The notes under the pieces: generated by a model
What the model was told of the DNA's origin: nothing
What the model saw: only the letters and a program-made list of their open reading frames with translations
The model's database searches: none
DNA from: Baaleninema simplex PCC 7105
GTDB lineage: Bacteria > Cyanobacteriota > Cyanobacteriia > Cyanobacteriales > Geitlerinemataceae
Length of the DNA: 46,911 nt
Direction: 5' to 3'
Assembly: GCF_000332355.1 (NCBI RefSeq)
Contig: NZ_KB235958.1
Span: forward strand, 2,992,239-3,039,149
Program-made: the position numbers and the translations under genes
Shown here: positions 8,199 to 17,979 of the stretch, piece by piece
How positions within the stretch are numbered: the stretch's first letter is position 1
Layout of the letters: each line of letters opens with the position of its first letter

Positions 8199-9800
8199 TT
8201 AACGCACCAGTTCTGGCTGTGGCGTCTCGGTTGTAGGCGTGGCGTCTTCAGACTGTTTCTGCGCCAGGTACACCGCCAATTGCGCCTCGATTTGGTCTTT
8301 GACGATTTGGCGGTACTCTAAAAAGTGTTCGGCTTGGGCGCAAACGGAGAGGTAACTGCTGATTCCGCCTCGATTGTGGCGGTACATCAGCCAGAGGTTG
8401 CGCCAAAACTGAAACCGGGTTTTTCGCAGGATTCCTTGACGCCAGGCGATCGTCAGTAACGCCCGAACGACCACCCAAGAGGTGTTTTTCTGGGTGGCTT
8501 TCCCTTTATGGGGATAGGTGGCTTCGCCGAGGAAGCGGAAATGGCGATAGGTGCGATCGAGAAACGCTGCCGGGTCGTACAATCGCCAGAAGGCGTCGAT
8601 ATACTCGTGGGCGATGTCTTCTAACGGACGGGTGGGGACGAAGTTCATCAACGTGGTTTGGTTGATGTTGGCGTTTTTCTCCCGCAGGCGTCCTTCTTTT
8701 TCTAAACGATGCCACAACGCGGTATCGGGAAGGGCTTGCAGCATACTGAATAAGGCGGTGGGAATGGCGGTTTTTTCGACGAATTCCACGATGCGATCGC
8801 CCGCCCCGGCTTTTTCGCCGTCGAAGCCGATGATGAATCCCGCCATGACGCGCAAGCCGGATTTCGCAATTTGAATTACGGCGTCGCTGAGAGGATCGCG
8901 GGTGTTTTGATATTTCTTGGTGGTGGCGAGGCTGTCAGCGTCGGGGGTTTCGACGCCCAAAAACACCGATCCGAAGTTACAGGCTACCATCATATCCATC
9001 AATTCCTGGTCTTTGGCCAAATCGACGGAGGCTTCGGTGGCGAAGGAGAACGGATAGTTGTGTTCCACCATCCAAGGTTGTATGGCTTTCAGCAGCAGTT
9101 TGACGTTGCGTTTGTTTCCGATGAAGTTGTCGTCTACCAGGAAGATGCTGCGACGCCACCCCAATTCGTAGAGGCGATCGAGTTCGGCGAGAAACTGTTC
9201 GGGGTTTTTGGTGCGCGGTTTGCGTCCGTAGAGGACGATAATGTCGCAAAACTCGCATTGGAAGGGACAGCCTCGGGAAAATTGCACCGACATTTCGGCG
9301 TAGGCGTCGAAGTCGAGGAGATCGAAGCGGGGAACTGGGGTTACCGTAACGTCGGGTTTTTCGCCGTTCGATCGGAACACGCCGCTGGTTTCGCCACGGG
9401 CGATCGCTTCGACGAACATCGGTAAGGTAATTTCCCCTTCGTCGAGAATGAGAAAGTCCGTCTCGACGGCTTTTAAATCCTCCGGTAACGCGGTGGGATA
9501 GGGACCGCCCACGGCGACAGCTTTTCCGCGACGTTTGGCTTGCTGCACCTGCGCCAGCATATCGTCTTTCTGGACGATCATCGCCGACATCAACACCAAA
9601 TCCGCCCAGTTCCAATCCTCTTCGGTGACATCGCCCACGTTGCGATCGACCAGTTTGAATTCCCACTCTTGCGGTAAAATCGCCGCGACGGTGACGAGTC
9701 CCAACGGCGGTAACATGGCTTTGCGGCCGATGAGTTCGAGGGTTTTCTCGAAAGACCAAAAGCTTTTAGGAAACTTGGGATACAGTAACAGAACGCGCAT
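8199..9800 (-). CDS. B12-binding-domain radical SAM protein (DUF4070 type)
   Basis: 533 residues from the ATG at 9800; a TTG two codons earlier is less likely. The N-terminal 150 residues form a cobalamin-binding-like Rossmann domain ([20 protein letters not shown]). The radical SAM core follows with the iron-sulfur motif CPFQCEFC near residue 180 and a later GVETPD segment. The C-terminal 150 residues match the extension found after this core in cyanobacterial members. Relatives include lipid and bacteriochlorophyll methylases, but the substrate here cannot be inferred. There is no DxHxxG motif in the N-terminal domain, so cobalamin binding would be base-off without the usual histidine, if it occurs at all. 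The gene has its own upstream gap (9801-9934) shared with the divergent ABC gene. Confidence 0.9.
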   Translation of the reverse strand: MRVLLLYPKFPKSFWSFEKTLELIGRKAMLPPLGLVTVAAILPQEWEFKLVDRNVGDVTEEDWNWADLVLMSAMIVQKDDMLAQVQQAKRRGKAVAVGGPYPTALPEDLKAVETDFLILDEGEITLPMFVEAIARGETSGVFRSNGEKPDVTVTPVPRFDLLDFDAYAEMSVQFSRGCPFQCEFCDIIVLYGRKPRTKNPEQFLAELDRLYELGWRRSIFLVDDNFIGNKRNVKLLLKAIQPWMVEHNYPFSFATEASVDLAKDQELMDMMVACNFGSVFLGVETPDADSLATTKKYQNTRDPLSDAVIQIAKSGLRVMAGFIIGFDGEKAGAGDRIVEFVEKTAIPTALFSMLQALPDTALWHRLEKEGRLREKNANINQTTLMNFVPTRPLEDIAHEYIDAFWRLYDPAAFLDRTYRHFRFLGEATYPHKGKATQKNTSWVVVRALLTIAWRQGILRKTRFQFWRNLWLMYRHNRGGISSYLSVCAQAEHFLEYRQIVKDQIEAQLAVYLAQKQSEDATPTTETPQPELVR

Positions 9801-9934
9801 CGTCAACCTTTCGCTCTCCCGTGCGTGACAGCATTGCCGTCAGACGGCGTGTCAAACTTTGTTGCACTATAACATTTACAAAAAATTGCGGATTCGGCCG
9901 TACAGTAGATCGGTGAATTTCCGCGCAACCGTCG

Positions 9935-11131
9935 ATGGCTGAAGTTGTCTTAGAAAAGGTCTACAAACGATTTCCCCAGCGAGGCGACGCCTCGGAGGAA
10001 GCGGGGGTGTCGGTGTTGCGCGACATCGATTTGACGGTTCGCGACGGCGAGTTTTTGGTTCTCGTGGGACCGTCGGGATGCGGGAAAAGTACGCTGTTGC
10101 GGCTGATTGCGGGGTTGGAATCCCTGACGGCGGGAAAAATTTACATCGGCGATCGCCTGGCTAACGATCTTCCGCCAAAACGCCGCGATGTGGCGATGGT
10201 GTTTCAGAGTTACGCCCTCTATCCCCATCTCACGGTGTACGAGAATTTAGCCTTTGGCTTGCGTCGCATGGGACGCCGCAAACCGCCGCCGTGGGAGAGT
10301 TTGGCGGTGTCTGCAACGCGGAAATTTCCGAAACCGCTGCGCTACGTGACGCCTCGGGAACGGGAAATCGCCGAACGGGTGCAGCAGGTGGCGCAAATGT
10401 TGCAAATCGAGATGTTGCGCGATCGCCTTCCCAAGGAACTGTCGGGGGGACAGAAGCAGCGGGTGGCGTTGGGACGGGCGATCGCCCGCGATCCGGCGGT
10501 ATTCTTAATGGACGAACCGTTGAGTAATTTGGATGCGAAGTTGCGTTCCGAGACGCGGGGTCAACTGGTGGAATTGCAGCGTCAGTTGGGAACGACGACG
10601 GTTTACGTGACGCACGATCGCATTGAAGCGATGACGATGGGCGATCGCATTGCGGTGATGAACGCCGGACAACTCCAGCAAGTGGGTGCGCCGCTGGAAC
10701 TGTACGAACGCCCTGCAAACCGCTTTGTGGCGGAGTTTTTGGGGTCGCCGACGACGAATTTCATTTCGGTTCGGGTGAAGGATTCTTTGAAGTTAGTCTG
10801 TTCCCAGTTTCGCCTGACGCTTCCTTCGAGTTGGGAGAAGTGGTTGCGCCACTACGACGGACAGTCGGTGTGGCTGGGGGTGCGTCCGGAACACTTGAGT
10901 TTGAGTGCAGCGGCGGCGAAAAATTTACAATTGCGGATCGATCGCCTGGAAACCTTGGGTAGCGAAACCTATGTTATCGGGAGTGCGGTGGACGATCCGT
11001 CGTTGTCGGTACAGGCGAGACTTCCGGGCGATCGGCGGGTGGCGTTGGGGGATGTGATTTGGTTGGCGATCGATCCCGAACGGGTGCAGTTGTTCGATAT
11101 GCAGACTGAAAGAGCGATCGGTTGGGTTTAG
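9935..11131 (+). CDS. Sugar ABC transporter ATP-binding protein, MalK/UgpC/GgtA type
   Basis: 398 residues. Walker A is GPSGCGKST (45-53), the Q-loop lies at VFQSYALYPH, the signature is LSGGQKQRV (from 169) and Walker B is VFLMDEP (189-195), followed by SNLDAKLR. The C-terminal part holds the TOBE domain of importer ATPases (VWLGVRPEHL near residue 305). An insertion of about 30 residues (112-140, MGRRKPPPWESLAVSATRKF) sits between the Q-loop and the signature; I believe cyanobacterial relatives share it. One such ATPase often serves several permease pairs encoded elsewhere, so it may work with the permease at 2993. The start codon is 135 bases from the divergent radical SAM gene. Confidence 0.92.
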   Translation: MAEVVLEKVYKRFPQRGDASEEAGVSVLRDIDLTVRDGEFLVLVGPSGCGKSTLLRLIAGLESLTAGKIYIGDRLANDLPPKRRDVAMVFQSYALYPHLTVYENLAFGLRRMGRRKPPPWESLAVSATRKFPKPLRYVTPREREIAERVQQVAQMLQIEMLRDRLPKELSGGQKQRVALGRAIARDPAVFLMDEPLSNLDAKLRSETRGQLVELQRQLGTTTVYVTHDRIEAMTMGDRIAVMNAGQLQQVGAPLELYERPANRFVAEFLGSPTTNFISVRVKDSLKLVCSQFRLTLPSSWEKWLRHYDGQSVWLGVRPEHLSLSAAAAKNLQLRIDRLETLGSETYVIGSAVDDPSLSVQARLPGDRRVALGDVIWLAIDPERVQLFDMQTERAIGWV

Positions 11132-11427
11132 TGGTTCGATCGGCGCAACGTGGCTTTTACTGCTGGATGAACTAGATCGTCTGGAACCTGGTTGCGATCG
11201 ATATACTCGTTAATTTCCGGTTGATTGTCCAAATAAAAACTCAAAGCATCGAAAACTTGTGCCAGTGTCAAATGAGGCAAATGGTTGAGAATTTCTTCTG
11301 GCATAATTCCCAAACGCCACAAACCGACAATGGCTCGGACTGAGGTACGAGTTCCAGTTACGATCGGCTCTCCGCCCAAAATTTCAGCGTTGCGCGTCAC
11401 GTATCTCGAGAGCGTTTCGGAAGACAT
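11128..11427 (-). CDS. DUF433 domain protein, antitoxin-like
   Basis: 99 residues. The DUF433 pattern is clear: ILGGEPIVTGTRTSVRAIVGLWRLG, then MPEEILNHLPHLTLAQVFDALSFYLDN. The family is a small winged-helix-like DNA-binding module and is often the antitoxin next to a DUF5615 PIN-like toxin. No toxin gene follows: the gene's 3' end overlaps the last four bases of the convergent ABC ATPase gene. It is therefore either an orphan antitoxin or a stand-alone regulator. The ATG at 11427 fits the family start. Confidence 0.85.
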   Translation of the reverse strand: MSSETLSRYVTRNAEILGGEPIVTGTRTSVRAIVGLWRLGIMPEEILNHLPHLTLAQVFDALSFYLDNQPEINEYIDRNQVPDDLVHPAVKATLRRSNH

Positions 11428-11500
11428 AATTCAAAGCTCGATCGCACAACTCGATCGCACAATATATCTTCCAGCATAGCAAGATTTAAAGAACTCAGCC

Positions 11501-11536
11501 AAAATAAAACCCCGGTGTCTTGGAGATGCCGGGGTT
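11501..11536 (-). terminator. Rho-independent terminator after mazG
   Basis: On the minus strand an 8-base GC-rich stem AACCCCGG / CCGGGGTT encloses CATCTCCAAGACA-like loop sequence and is followed by TTTTATTTT. It lies 14 bases past the mazG stop. The core CCCCGGCATCTCCAAGA is also present in the hairpin at 32450-32482. Confidence 0.8.
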
Positions 11537-11549
11537 CTGGTTCCGTTTC

Positions 11550-12362
11550 TCACTGTTTCAACAATTTCTTCGCCTTTTGCCAAAAGGCTTCTAACTCCTC
11601 CAACGAATACTCCGAAAGGGGGCGATCGCACGCCGCTTCAACCTTGGCAAACCGCTCTAAAAACCGATGGTTTGTCCCGTGTAACGCTGCTTCTGGGTCG
11701 AGATCGTACCACCGCGCCAGATTAATAATCACGAACAACAAATCTCCCAACTCTTCCTGTTGGCGTTCCTTGCTTTCGTGCCGCAAAGCTTGGTGAAACT
11801 CGTCGAGTTCTTCGTGAAACTTATCCCAAACACCCTCAACGTTCTCCCATTCAAACCCCACAGCGGCAGCTTTCTTAGAAATCTTCATCCCCGCTGTCAG
11901 TGGCGGTAACGTGCGAGCGTAGCGAGTTAATTTCGAGGTCAGTGTCGGTTGAGTTTCCCCCTTTTCCTCGGCTTTTATTTTCTCCCAATTCTGTCGAACT
12001 TCCCCAGAAGTATTCGCTTCCACATCGGCGAAAACATGGGGGTGACGACGAATCAGTTTTTCGGCGATGCCATCTGCCACCTCTGCCAGGGTAAAATGAC
12101 CGTATTCTCGGGCAATTTGCGCCTGTAACACCACTTGTAACAGCAAATCGCCCAATTCTTCGGCGATCGCATCGCTGTCGCCACAACGAATCGCGTCTAC
12201 CGCTTCGTAAGCTTCTTCGATGATGTAGGGAATCAGACTTTCTGGGGTTTGTTCCAAATCCCAGGGACATCCTCCGTCGGGATCGCGCAGTTTGGCGACG
12301 ACTTCGACGAGGCGCTGTAAGGCTTGCAACGTGGCGGTTTCTGGAGTCAGCGAATCGGACAT
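11550..12362 (-). CDS. mazG: Nucleoside triphosphate pyrophosphohydrolase
   Basis: 270 residues, the usual length of two-domain MazG. It hydrolyses (d)NTPs to the monophosphate and pyrophosphate and is thought to clean up damaged nucleotides. The N-terminal domain has the family motif CPWDLEQTPESLIPYIIEEAYE and then EELGDLLLQVVLQAQIA, which supply the EExxE...ExxD metal ligands. The C-terminal domain repeats this (GFEWENVEGVWDKFHEELDE, then EELGDLLFVIINLARW). The start is the ATG at 12362, 91 bases from the divergent tRNA-Val. A terminator follows directly. Confidence 0.95.
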   Translation of the reverse strand: MSDSLTPETATLQALQRLVEVVAKLRDPDGGCPWDLEQTPESLIPYIIEEAYEAVDAIRCGDSDAIAEELGDLLLQVVLQAQIAREYGHFTLAEVADGIAEKLIRRHPHVFADVEANTSGEVRQNWEKIKAEEKGETQPTLTSKLTRYARTLPPLTAGMKISKKAAAVGFEWENVEGVWDKFHEELDEFHQALRHESKERQQEELGDLLFVIINLARWYDLDPEAALHGTNHRFLERFAKVEAACDRPLSEYSLEELEAFWQKAKKLLKQ

Positions 12363-12453
12363 GAGGTCGAGTGCGAAACAACTTCGCCGATCGTACCGCG
12401 ATCGCGAATGACTTGCGATCGAATGTAACTATGGTGTATGATAGAAGTTCACT

Positions 12454-12525
<72 letters not shown>

Positions 12526-12552
12526 TTTTTGAATTAAATAGGATAGCAAAAG

Positions 12553-14358
12553 CTAAAACCCCGGTGGCATCCGGATCGATCGCTCCCCAGGACGGCCGTA
12601 CCAATCGAAGGGATCGAGCCGTTCCATTCGTTGCTCCCGTCGCCACTGACGCTCTAACTCCCGATTCATCACCTCGGCTTCTTCGGCTTCTTCGGTTTCC
12701 CGTTCTTCGATGTAATCCTCCATCAACTTCTGAACCCGAGCCTGAACTTGCGCGTATTCCTCAACTCCCTCGTAAGCATAGCGGTTGTAACCGTTCTCCA
12801 CGATGAGCGTTTCGAGATACTGAATCCGATCCTCGGTGTCGGGGTGCGTCGAAATCCAAGCGGGAATTGACGGCGCATCGTCCCGTTCGTGCAGTTCCAC
12901 CATCACGTTCCACAACCCGTCGGCGGCGTATCCCGACGTGGCGAGAATTCGCGTTCCTAAGATATCGGCTTGTCGCTCTTGGTCGCGACTGTAATCGAAA
13001 AACATTAAATTGTTGAGAATCCCCCCAGCGTAGGGAACTAACCCCACGACGTTTCCGAACATCGTGGCGTCCACCATCCGTTGAAATCCGTGAGAGAGAA
13101 CCGCGTGAGACAGTTCGTGAGCCAACAACCCCGCCAGTTCCGCTTCTGATTCCATGGCCAAAATCGCTCCGGCGTGAATAAAGATTTTTCCGCCGGGAAG
13201 GGCGAAGGCGTTGACGTTCTCGTCGAGAATCACGTAAAACTCGTAATCCATGTCCCGCCCCGTCAAATCGGCCAGGCGATCGCCGATATCGTTGACGTAA
13301 TCGGTCACTCGAACATCTTCGACGAGGGGAAGCTGTTCCTGGGCGACTTCGACGAATTTCTCTCCGACGGTGTCTTCCCCTTGTAGCAGTAGCAACGCCA
13401 GTTGTAACGTCGGGATGGCCGCGAAAGGCGAACCCGTCGCGAATACACTCAACGCCCCAGTGAAAACTGAGGCGATCGCACTTTCTCGCAAGTCCGCTCG
13501 TAAATCCCGTTGGAATTCTTCAAACATTTCGTCGGCGAAACCCCGGAAATTGTCCGCCCTCGAATGTTCGGGAAGCAACAGCGAAAACTGACGGGCGGCG
13601 ATGGAGGCTTCGAGCCATTTTTCGGCGTCGGCGAGATGGTAGATATAGGTTTCGACGAGTTGCGCTTCGGTGGGATACATCGACGCCGCCCGTTCGAGAA
13701 CGTCGAGGGCTTCTTCGGGGCGATCGCGATCGCGCAACACCGCCGCTAACCTTAAATAACCGGGGATAAATTCGGGATGTTCTTCAATAAGGAGTTCTAG
13801 GGGGACGAAAATTCGCGTTTCGAGTCCCTGTTCGATTCCAGCAGTCGATTCGCGCCAGTATACCGCTCCGGCCGGAGAGAGTAAATCTGGGTCGGAAAAC
13901 GGTACGGCTCGCGGCCTGAATTCGCCGATGTCTATAGAAAACGGTGGCTTGACTTGGCGATACAGGGCTTCGGCGTCGGTATAATTTCCAGAGAGGTATA
14001 GGCGATCGGCTTCGAGAAGAATTTGCAGGCGATCGATATCCGGTGCAAAACTCGATAGGGGATCGTCTTCGTTCTCGGTTGGGTCGGTTGTTGCTTTGGG
14101 AATGTTTCCCTCGCCGCGATCGCCCTCTATTTCCCAACGATCGGGTTCTGATTCGGCGGGAGCAGCACGTTCTTCGCTGGGCGTTTCGATATCGGACGCC
14201 TCGGGGATCTCGGGAGTGTTTTTCGTTTCAGAACGAGGAAACTTGAGGGTTTTCGTCAATCGCACCGTTGGCGAGATAGCGTAAACTTCGCTAGGGAACC
14301 CCCCAAGAGAAAGAAGACTTCCCAACGCGATGAGGGGCAGTTTTTTGAAAGGGTGCAT
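12553..14358 (-). CDS. Secreted M48-family zinc metalloprotease with TPR-like region
   Basis: 601 residues from the ATG at 14358, chosen because it directly precedes a signal peptide (FKKLPLIALGSLLSLGGF...YA); the frame is open 48 codons earlier without family-like sequence. After a Pro/Glu-rich linker, a helical TPR-like region (about 130-290) contains ADRLYLSGNYTDAEALYRQ and LAAVLRDRDRPEEALDVLE. The M48 domain has the zinc motif HELSH near residue 412 and the third ligand in RDQERQADILG. It resembles BepA/YfgC-type envelope proteases that degrade or help fold outer-membrane proteins, although there the TPR region follows the protease rather than preceding it. The C-terminal tail is Glu/Arg-rich and probably coiled (EERETEEAEEAEVMNRELERQ region). 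Confidence 0.9.
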   Translation of the reverse strand: MHPFKKLPLIALGSLLSLGGFPSEVYAISPTVRLTKTLKFPRSETKNTPEIPEASDIETPSEERAAPAESEPDRWEIEGDRGEGNIPKATTDPTENEDDPLSSFAPDIDRLQILLEADRLYLSGNYTDAEALYRQVKPPFSIDIGEFRPRAVPFSDPDLLSPAGAVYWRESTAGIEQGLETRIFVPLELLIEEHPEFIPGYLRLAAVLRDRDRPEEALDVLERAASMYPTEAQLVETYIYHLADAEKWLEASIAARQFSLLLPEHSRADNFRGFADEMFEEFQRDLRADLRESAIASVFTGALSVFATGSPFAAIPTLQLALLLLQGEDTVGEKFVEVAQEQLPLVEDVRVTDYVNDIGDRLADLTGRDMDYEFYVILDENVNAFALPGGKIFIHAGAILAMESEAELAGLLAHELSHAVLSHGFQRMVDATMFGNVVGLVPYAGGILNNLMFFDYSRDQERQADILGTRILATSGYAADGLWNVMVELHERDDAPSIPAWISTHPDTEDRIQYLETLIVENGYNRYAYEGVEEYAQVQARVQKLMEDYIEERETEEAEEAEVMNRELERQWRREQRMERLDPFDWYGRPGERSIRMPPGF

Positions 14359-14659
14359 CGCCTTAACCGAATGGGAATTGTTATCTCGATCGTTGCCTTT
14401 AATGTAACAAACGAATTGGATGGCGTTTCGAGGACGGCGATACCCCCCAAACTCTCCACTCGACGTTCGGTCATCGAGTTGCAATTTCGAGGCGTTTGAC
14501 AAGCCTTTTTTAGAAAAATTTCAAAAAAATTTAGATTTTGTTACAAACAACACGAAACCCCCATAATTATTACGGTGTAGGGGCGATCGAGCTTGTCGAT
14601 CGCCCCTCATACTGTTAATATTGGTAAAGAATATAAAAAATTGGGAAACATTAGCTGCT
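14359..14659. other. Divergent promoter region between M48 protease and hemH
   Basis: About 300 bases without a gene. It holds a run of A/T-rich sequence (14508-14580) that could carry both promoters, and the palindrome at 14579-14607. I see no further gene. Confidence 0.6.
14579..14607. repeat. Perfect HIP1-containing hairpin
   Basis: A 12-base perfect inverted repeat, AGGGGCGATCGA / TCGATCGCCCCT, with a 5-base loop (GCTTG). It is not followed by a T run on either strand, so it is probably an intergenic repeat rather than a terminator. It lies 53 bases upstream of hemH and could form in its leader. Confidence 0.7.
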
Positions 14660-15823
14660 ATGGGTCGCGTTGGCGTTTTGCTCCTGAACTTAGGAGGTCC
14701 GGACAAGCTCGAAGACGTCCGACCTTTTCTCTATAACCTGTTCTCCGATCCCGAAATTATCCGCTTACCGTTTCCGTGGTTGCAGAAACCGCTGGCGTGG
14801 TTGATTTCGAGTATGCGATCGCAAAAATCCCAAGAGAACTACCGAGAGATCGGTGGCGGATCGCCCCTGCGTCGCATCACGGAAGAACAAGCCAACGCCC
14901 TGCAAGCGAGCCTGGAGCAGCGAGGATACGACAGCCGCGTTTTCGTAGGAATGCGGTACTGGCATCCGTTTACCGAAGAAGCGATCGCCCAAATTCACGG
15001 TGACGATCTCGACAAACTCGTCATTCTGCCCCTGTACCCTCAGTTTTCCATCAGTACCAGCGGTTCGAGCTTCCGCCTCCTCGAAAAACTTTGGGAAGAC
15101 GACCCCCAATTACAAAAAGTCGACTATACCGTCGTTCCCTCATGGTACGACCGACCGGGCTACTTACGAGCAATGGCCGATCTGATCGCCAAAGAACTCG
15201 ACAAACTCCCCGATCCCGATCGCGCCCACATTTTCTTTAGCGCCCACGGCGTCCCCCGCAGCTACGTCGAAGAAGCAGGCGACCCCTACCAACAAGAAAT
15301 CGAAGCTTGCACCGAGGCGATCGTCGAGACGCTCGGCCGCCCCAACGACTACACCTTAGCCTATCAAAGCCGCGTCGGCCCGGTGGAATGGCTGCAACCC
15401 TACACTGAGGATGCGATCGCCGAACTCGCCGAAAAAGGCGTCGAAACCCTCGTTGTCGTTCCCATCAGCTTCGTCTCCGAACATATCGAAACCCTGCAAG
15501 AAATCGATATGGAATATCGCGAACTGGCTGAAGAAGCGGGAATCCACAACTTCCACCGCGTCCCCGCCCTCAACACGCACCCGATGTTCGTCGAAGACTT
15601 AGCGGATTTAGTCGTCGAAGCCGCCAACGCTCCCAACCTCACTTTCGATGGCGTCATGCACCCCCCCAAACAAACCAAATTCTACCCGCCCGAACGCTGG
15701 GAATGGGGATTGACTATCTCGGCGGAACGGTGGAACGGTCGTTTGGCGATGTTGGGCTTTTTGGCCTTAATGGCGGAACTGATTACTGGATACGGACCGC
15801 TGCATTTCGTGGGCATTTTATAG
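14660..15823 (+). CDS. hemH: Ferrochelatase with C-terminal CAB-like segment
   Basis: 387 residues from [15 protein letters not shown], the usual start and length for cyanobacterial ferrochelatase; the frame is open 13 codons earlier. The enzyme inserts Fe2+ into protoporphyrin IX, the last step to haem and the branch point against chlorophyll. Visible motifs include [18 protein letters not shown] with the active-site His, and [14 protein letters not shown] with the conserved Glu/His region. After a short linker the C-terminus has a chlorophyll a/b-binding-like helix ([22 protein letters not shown], about residues 352-374), found only in phototroph enzymes. A hairpin at 15840 follows. Confidence 0.96.
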   Translation: MGRVGVLLLNLGGPDKLEDVRPFLYNLFSDPEIIRLPFPWLQKPLAWLISSMRSQKSQENYREIGGGSPLRRITEEQANALQASLEQRGYDSRVFVGMRYWHPFTEEAIAQIHGDDLDKLVILPLYPQFSISTSGSSFRLLEKLWEDDPQLQKVDYTVVPSWYDRPGYLRAMADLIAKELDKLPDPDRAHIFFSAHGVPRSYVEEAGDPYQQEIEACTEAIVETLGRPNDYTLAYQSRVGPVEWLQPYTEDAIAELAEKGVETLVVVPISFVSEHIETLQEIDMEYRELAEEAGIHNFHRVPALNTHPMFVEDLADLVVEAANAPNLTFDGVMHPPKQTKFYPPERWEWGLTISAERWNGRLAMLGFLALMAELITGYGPLHFVGIL

Positions 15824-15839
15824 AAAATGCAATATAAAC

Positions 15840-15867
15840 GTAGGGTCGTTGCATACAGCGACCCTAC
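15840..15867. terminator. Hairpin downstream of hemH
   Basis: A 9-base perfect inverted repeat, GTAGGGTCG / CGACCCTAC, with a 10-base loop, 16 bases past the hemH stop. No T run follows, so termination is uncertain; it may be one more GTAGGGT-type cyanobacterial palindrome. Confidence 0.5.
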
Positions 15868-15888
15868 AGGGTTGCGGGTTAAATTTTT

Positions 15889-15917
15889 CACCACAGAGAC
15901 ACAGAGGACACAGAGAG
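15889..15917. repeat. CACAGAGACACAGAGG tract
   Basis: A short CACAGAG-based tandem sequence (ACCACAGAGACACAGAGG, then ACACAGAGAGG) in the gap between hemH and the protease gene. This tract is widespread between genes in cyanobacteria and has no known role. Confidence 0.6.
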
Positions 15918-15957
15918 GTGCGATCGGTTTCGACACAACGAGATCGAAATTGACGGC

Positions 15958-17382
15958 CTAACGAACCGTCAACTCGTACCGTCCTCGTCCGGTGTTATCG
16001 TAAGCGTTTACCCAAACGAAATAGGTTCCCGTATAGGGCAATCGTACCTGTAACGCCGAGTTGGTGTTCCCCGGTCCAATATCGTCGTTTTGCGCGATGG
16101 GTCGAACCGCTTCGCTCAACAGCAACAGATACGTATCGAAGTCGGGGCTTTCGAGAGTAACCGTCACCGTTTGTCCCTCCCGTCCCTCAAAGCGATAGAC
16201 ATCGTACAAACTCCCGTCTTCGGGGAGGACTAAGTCCCCAGCTTGCAACTGACCTCGTTCCTGTAACAGCAGGTTTCCCGTTGGAGGAGACGGTGCGACG
16301 TTACGATCGCCGCTGTTGAGACTGAGGCGATAGCGTCCGGACTCCCCCCCTTGATTGGAGTTCGCCAAGAGGATGTAGCGTCCGGTTTCCGGTAGGCGAA
16401 CGTGGATTCGGGCGTTACGATTTCCGCCGCCGTTGTTATCTTGGGCGACATCGCTGCCGTTGGGGCCGAGTAGAATCAGGTAGGGATCGAACTCCAAGGA
16501 CGACATCGCCAGCGTCACCGTTTGGCCGGCGTTTCCTTCAAACATATAAGCGTCGAAATAGCTGTTATCGACGGGGAGGACGTTGTCGCCGTTGCCGAGT
16601 TCTCCGTCGACCGGCGGGTCGTTGAGTGCCAAGGTTTGGGGAAGTTGGGAACCCGGAAGCCGACTGCCGATTTGGGGCGTCGTCGCCACGCGGTTGTCAC
16701 CGACCGAAGCCAGGAACGATCGCACGTCGCGAACGGGAATGGCGAAGCCAATGCCGATATTGCCTCCTTCGCGGCCGAGGGTGAAAATCGCCGTATTGAC
16801 TCCTACCATTTCGGCGTCCGAGTTGAGTAGCGGTCCGCCGGAGTTTCCGGGGTTGATGGCCGCGTCCGTTTGAATCGTGCCGTCGTTGGGGTCGATGCGG
16901 CTGACAATACCGACAGTGAAGGTATTTTCAAAGCCGAAGGGACTGCCGATAGCAAAGGCTCGCTGTCCCACCTGTACGGAGTCGATCGGAGCGATGTCGA
17001 TGGTGGGGAGGTTGCGAGCGTTACGAATTTGTAAGGCAGCTAAGTCTTGACCGCTGGGGTCGAAGCCGATGACGTCGGCGACGTATTCCCGACCGTCGGC
17101 CAGACGGACGGTGACGGTGCGTCCGGCGTTGGCGACGACGTGAGAGTTAGTCAGAACGAGACCGTCAGAGGTGACGATGCTGCCGCTTCCGGTTCCCTCT
17201 CCGGCGACGATGGCGACGACGGCGGGACTGGCTTCTTCGTAGACGCGAATGTTCGTCCGCTCGTCTTCATCTTGAGCGAGGGCAGGTCGAGGGGCCAAGG
17301 GAGTCGGCGACGCGATCGCGACCGTGGCGAGTCCGGCTGCGAGAAGGCTCGAGGCAGCGAAACGGAGAAGTCGAGAAGTCAT
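15958..17382 (-). CDS. Deg/HtrA-type serine protease with two PPC domains
   Basis: 474 residues from the ATG at 17382, which starts a good signal peptide (MTSRLLRFAASSLLAAGLAT..., cleavage near ALAQ-D). The chymotrypsin-fold protease domain has H81 in TNSHVVA, D113 in GQDLAAL and S181 in NPGNSGGPL, so all three catalytic residues are present. Instead of PDZ domains, the C-terminal half has two bacterial pre-peptidase C-terminal (PPC) domains (about 285-365 and 395-470), each with GQTVT and (F/Y)DPYL or FDTYLLL. PDZ domains are normally what senses misfolded substrates in Deg proteases, so this enzyme is probably recruited differently. It is the last gene of a tight minus-strand cluster and starts 2 bases after the TolB-like gene. 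Confidence 0.9.
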   Translation of the reverse strand: MTSRLLRFAASSLLAAGLATVAIASPTPLAPRPALAQDEDERTNIRVYEEASPAVVAIVAGEGTGSGSIVTSDGLVLTNSHVVANAGRTVTVRLADGREYVADVIGFDPSGQDLAALQIRNARNLPTIDIAPIDSVQVGQRAFAIGSPFGFENTFTVGIVSRIDPNDGTIQTDAAINPGNSGGPLLNSDAEMVGVNTAIFTLGREGGNIGIGFAIPVRDVRSFLASVGDNRVATTPQIGSRLPGSQLPQTLALNDPPVDGELGNGDNVLPVDNSYFDAYMFEGNAGQTVTLAMSSLEFDPYLILLGPNGSDVAQDNNGGGNRNARIHVRLPETGRYILLANSNQGGESGRYRLSLNSGDRNVAPSPPTGNLLLQERGQLQAGDLVLPEDGSLYDVYRFEGREGQTVTVTLESPDFDTYLLLLSEAVRPIAQNDDIGPGNTNSALQVRLPYTGTYFVWVNAYDNTGRGRYELTVR

Positions 17383-17384
17383 GG

Positions 17385-17954
17385 TTAACGGGGAGGCGTC
17401 GGTAAATCGAGAGGTTGACCCGAACGGTTGTAGACGAGGATATCCCATTGACCGTTGAGGTTAGCTTCAAAGGCGATCGTCTTGCCGTCGTCGCTGATAC
17501 TGGGATTGCGAACGGTGGCGTTGAGGCTGCCGGTGACGTTCCGCAGTTGGCGGATTTCGCGATCGTAAAGGAAAATCCCCGATCGCCCTTGACGGTTGCC
17601 CGCAAACACAATGTACCGCCCGTCGGCCGAGACGTCGGGATGTTCGGCCACCGTTGCCAGGGAGTTTAACCCTGGTATAGCAATGGTACGTTGGGTTTGC
17701 AAGTCGTATAGGTAAATATCCTGGCGTTTTTCCCGCTCCGACACGAACACGATGTACCGTCCGGCGATGTCCGGGTTCGTTTCCGCCGCCGGAGAGTTCA
17801 AACTGCGTCCGCCGGGATCGAAGGGGGTGTTGAGGAGGCGAGGATACGCCGCACACCCGCTCGAAACGGCTGCGATCGCCATCGTCATCAACCAGGTTCG
17901 GAATTTCACAGAAAAATTCGTCGAGATAGTTCTATTGTGGCGGTTTTTTGGCAT
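17385..17954 (-). CDS. TolB-like (WD40/PD40 repeat) lipoprotein, second of a pair
   Basis: About 189 residues from the ATG at 17954; an earlier ATG at 17990 would overlap the gene before it by 11 bases and is also possible. A hydrophobic stretch leads to a lipobox (VSSGC). The rest has three TolB-type beta-propeller repeats with the signature (S)xDGRYIVF: IAGRYIVFVSER, SADGRYIVFAGNRQG, SDDGKTIAFEANLNG. Three repeats are too few for a closed propeller, so it may pair with the neighbouring paralogue, which has the other three. Such proteins usually sit at the outer membrane or in the periplasm. The function is not known. Confidence 0.82.
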   Translation of the reverse strand: MPKNRHNRTISTNFSVKFRTWLMTMAIAAVSSGCAAYPRLLNTPFDPGGRSLNSPAAETNPDIAGRYIVFVSEREKRQDIYLYDLQTQRTIAIPGLNSLATVAEHPDVSADGRYIVFAGNRQGRSGIFLYDREIRQLRNVTGSLNATVRNPSISDDGKTIAFEANLNGQWDILVYNRSGQPLDLPTPPR

Positions 17955-17979
17955 CTTGCGCCAAGGCTGTGACGCTGTT

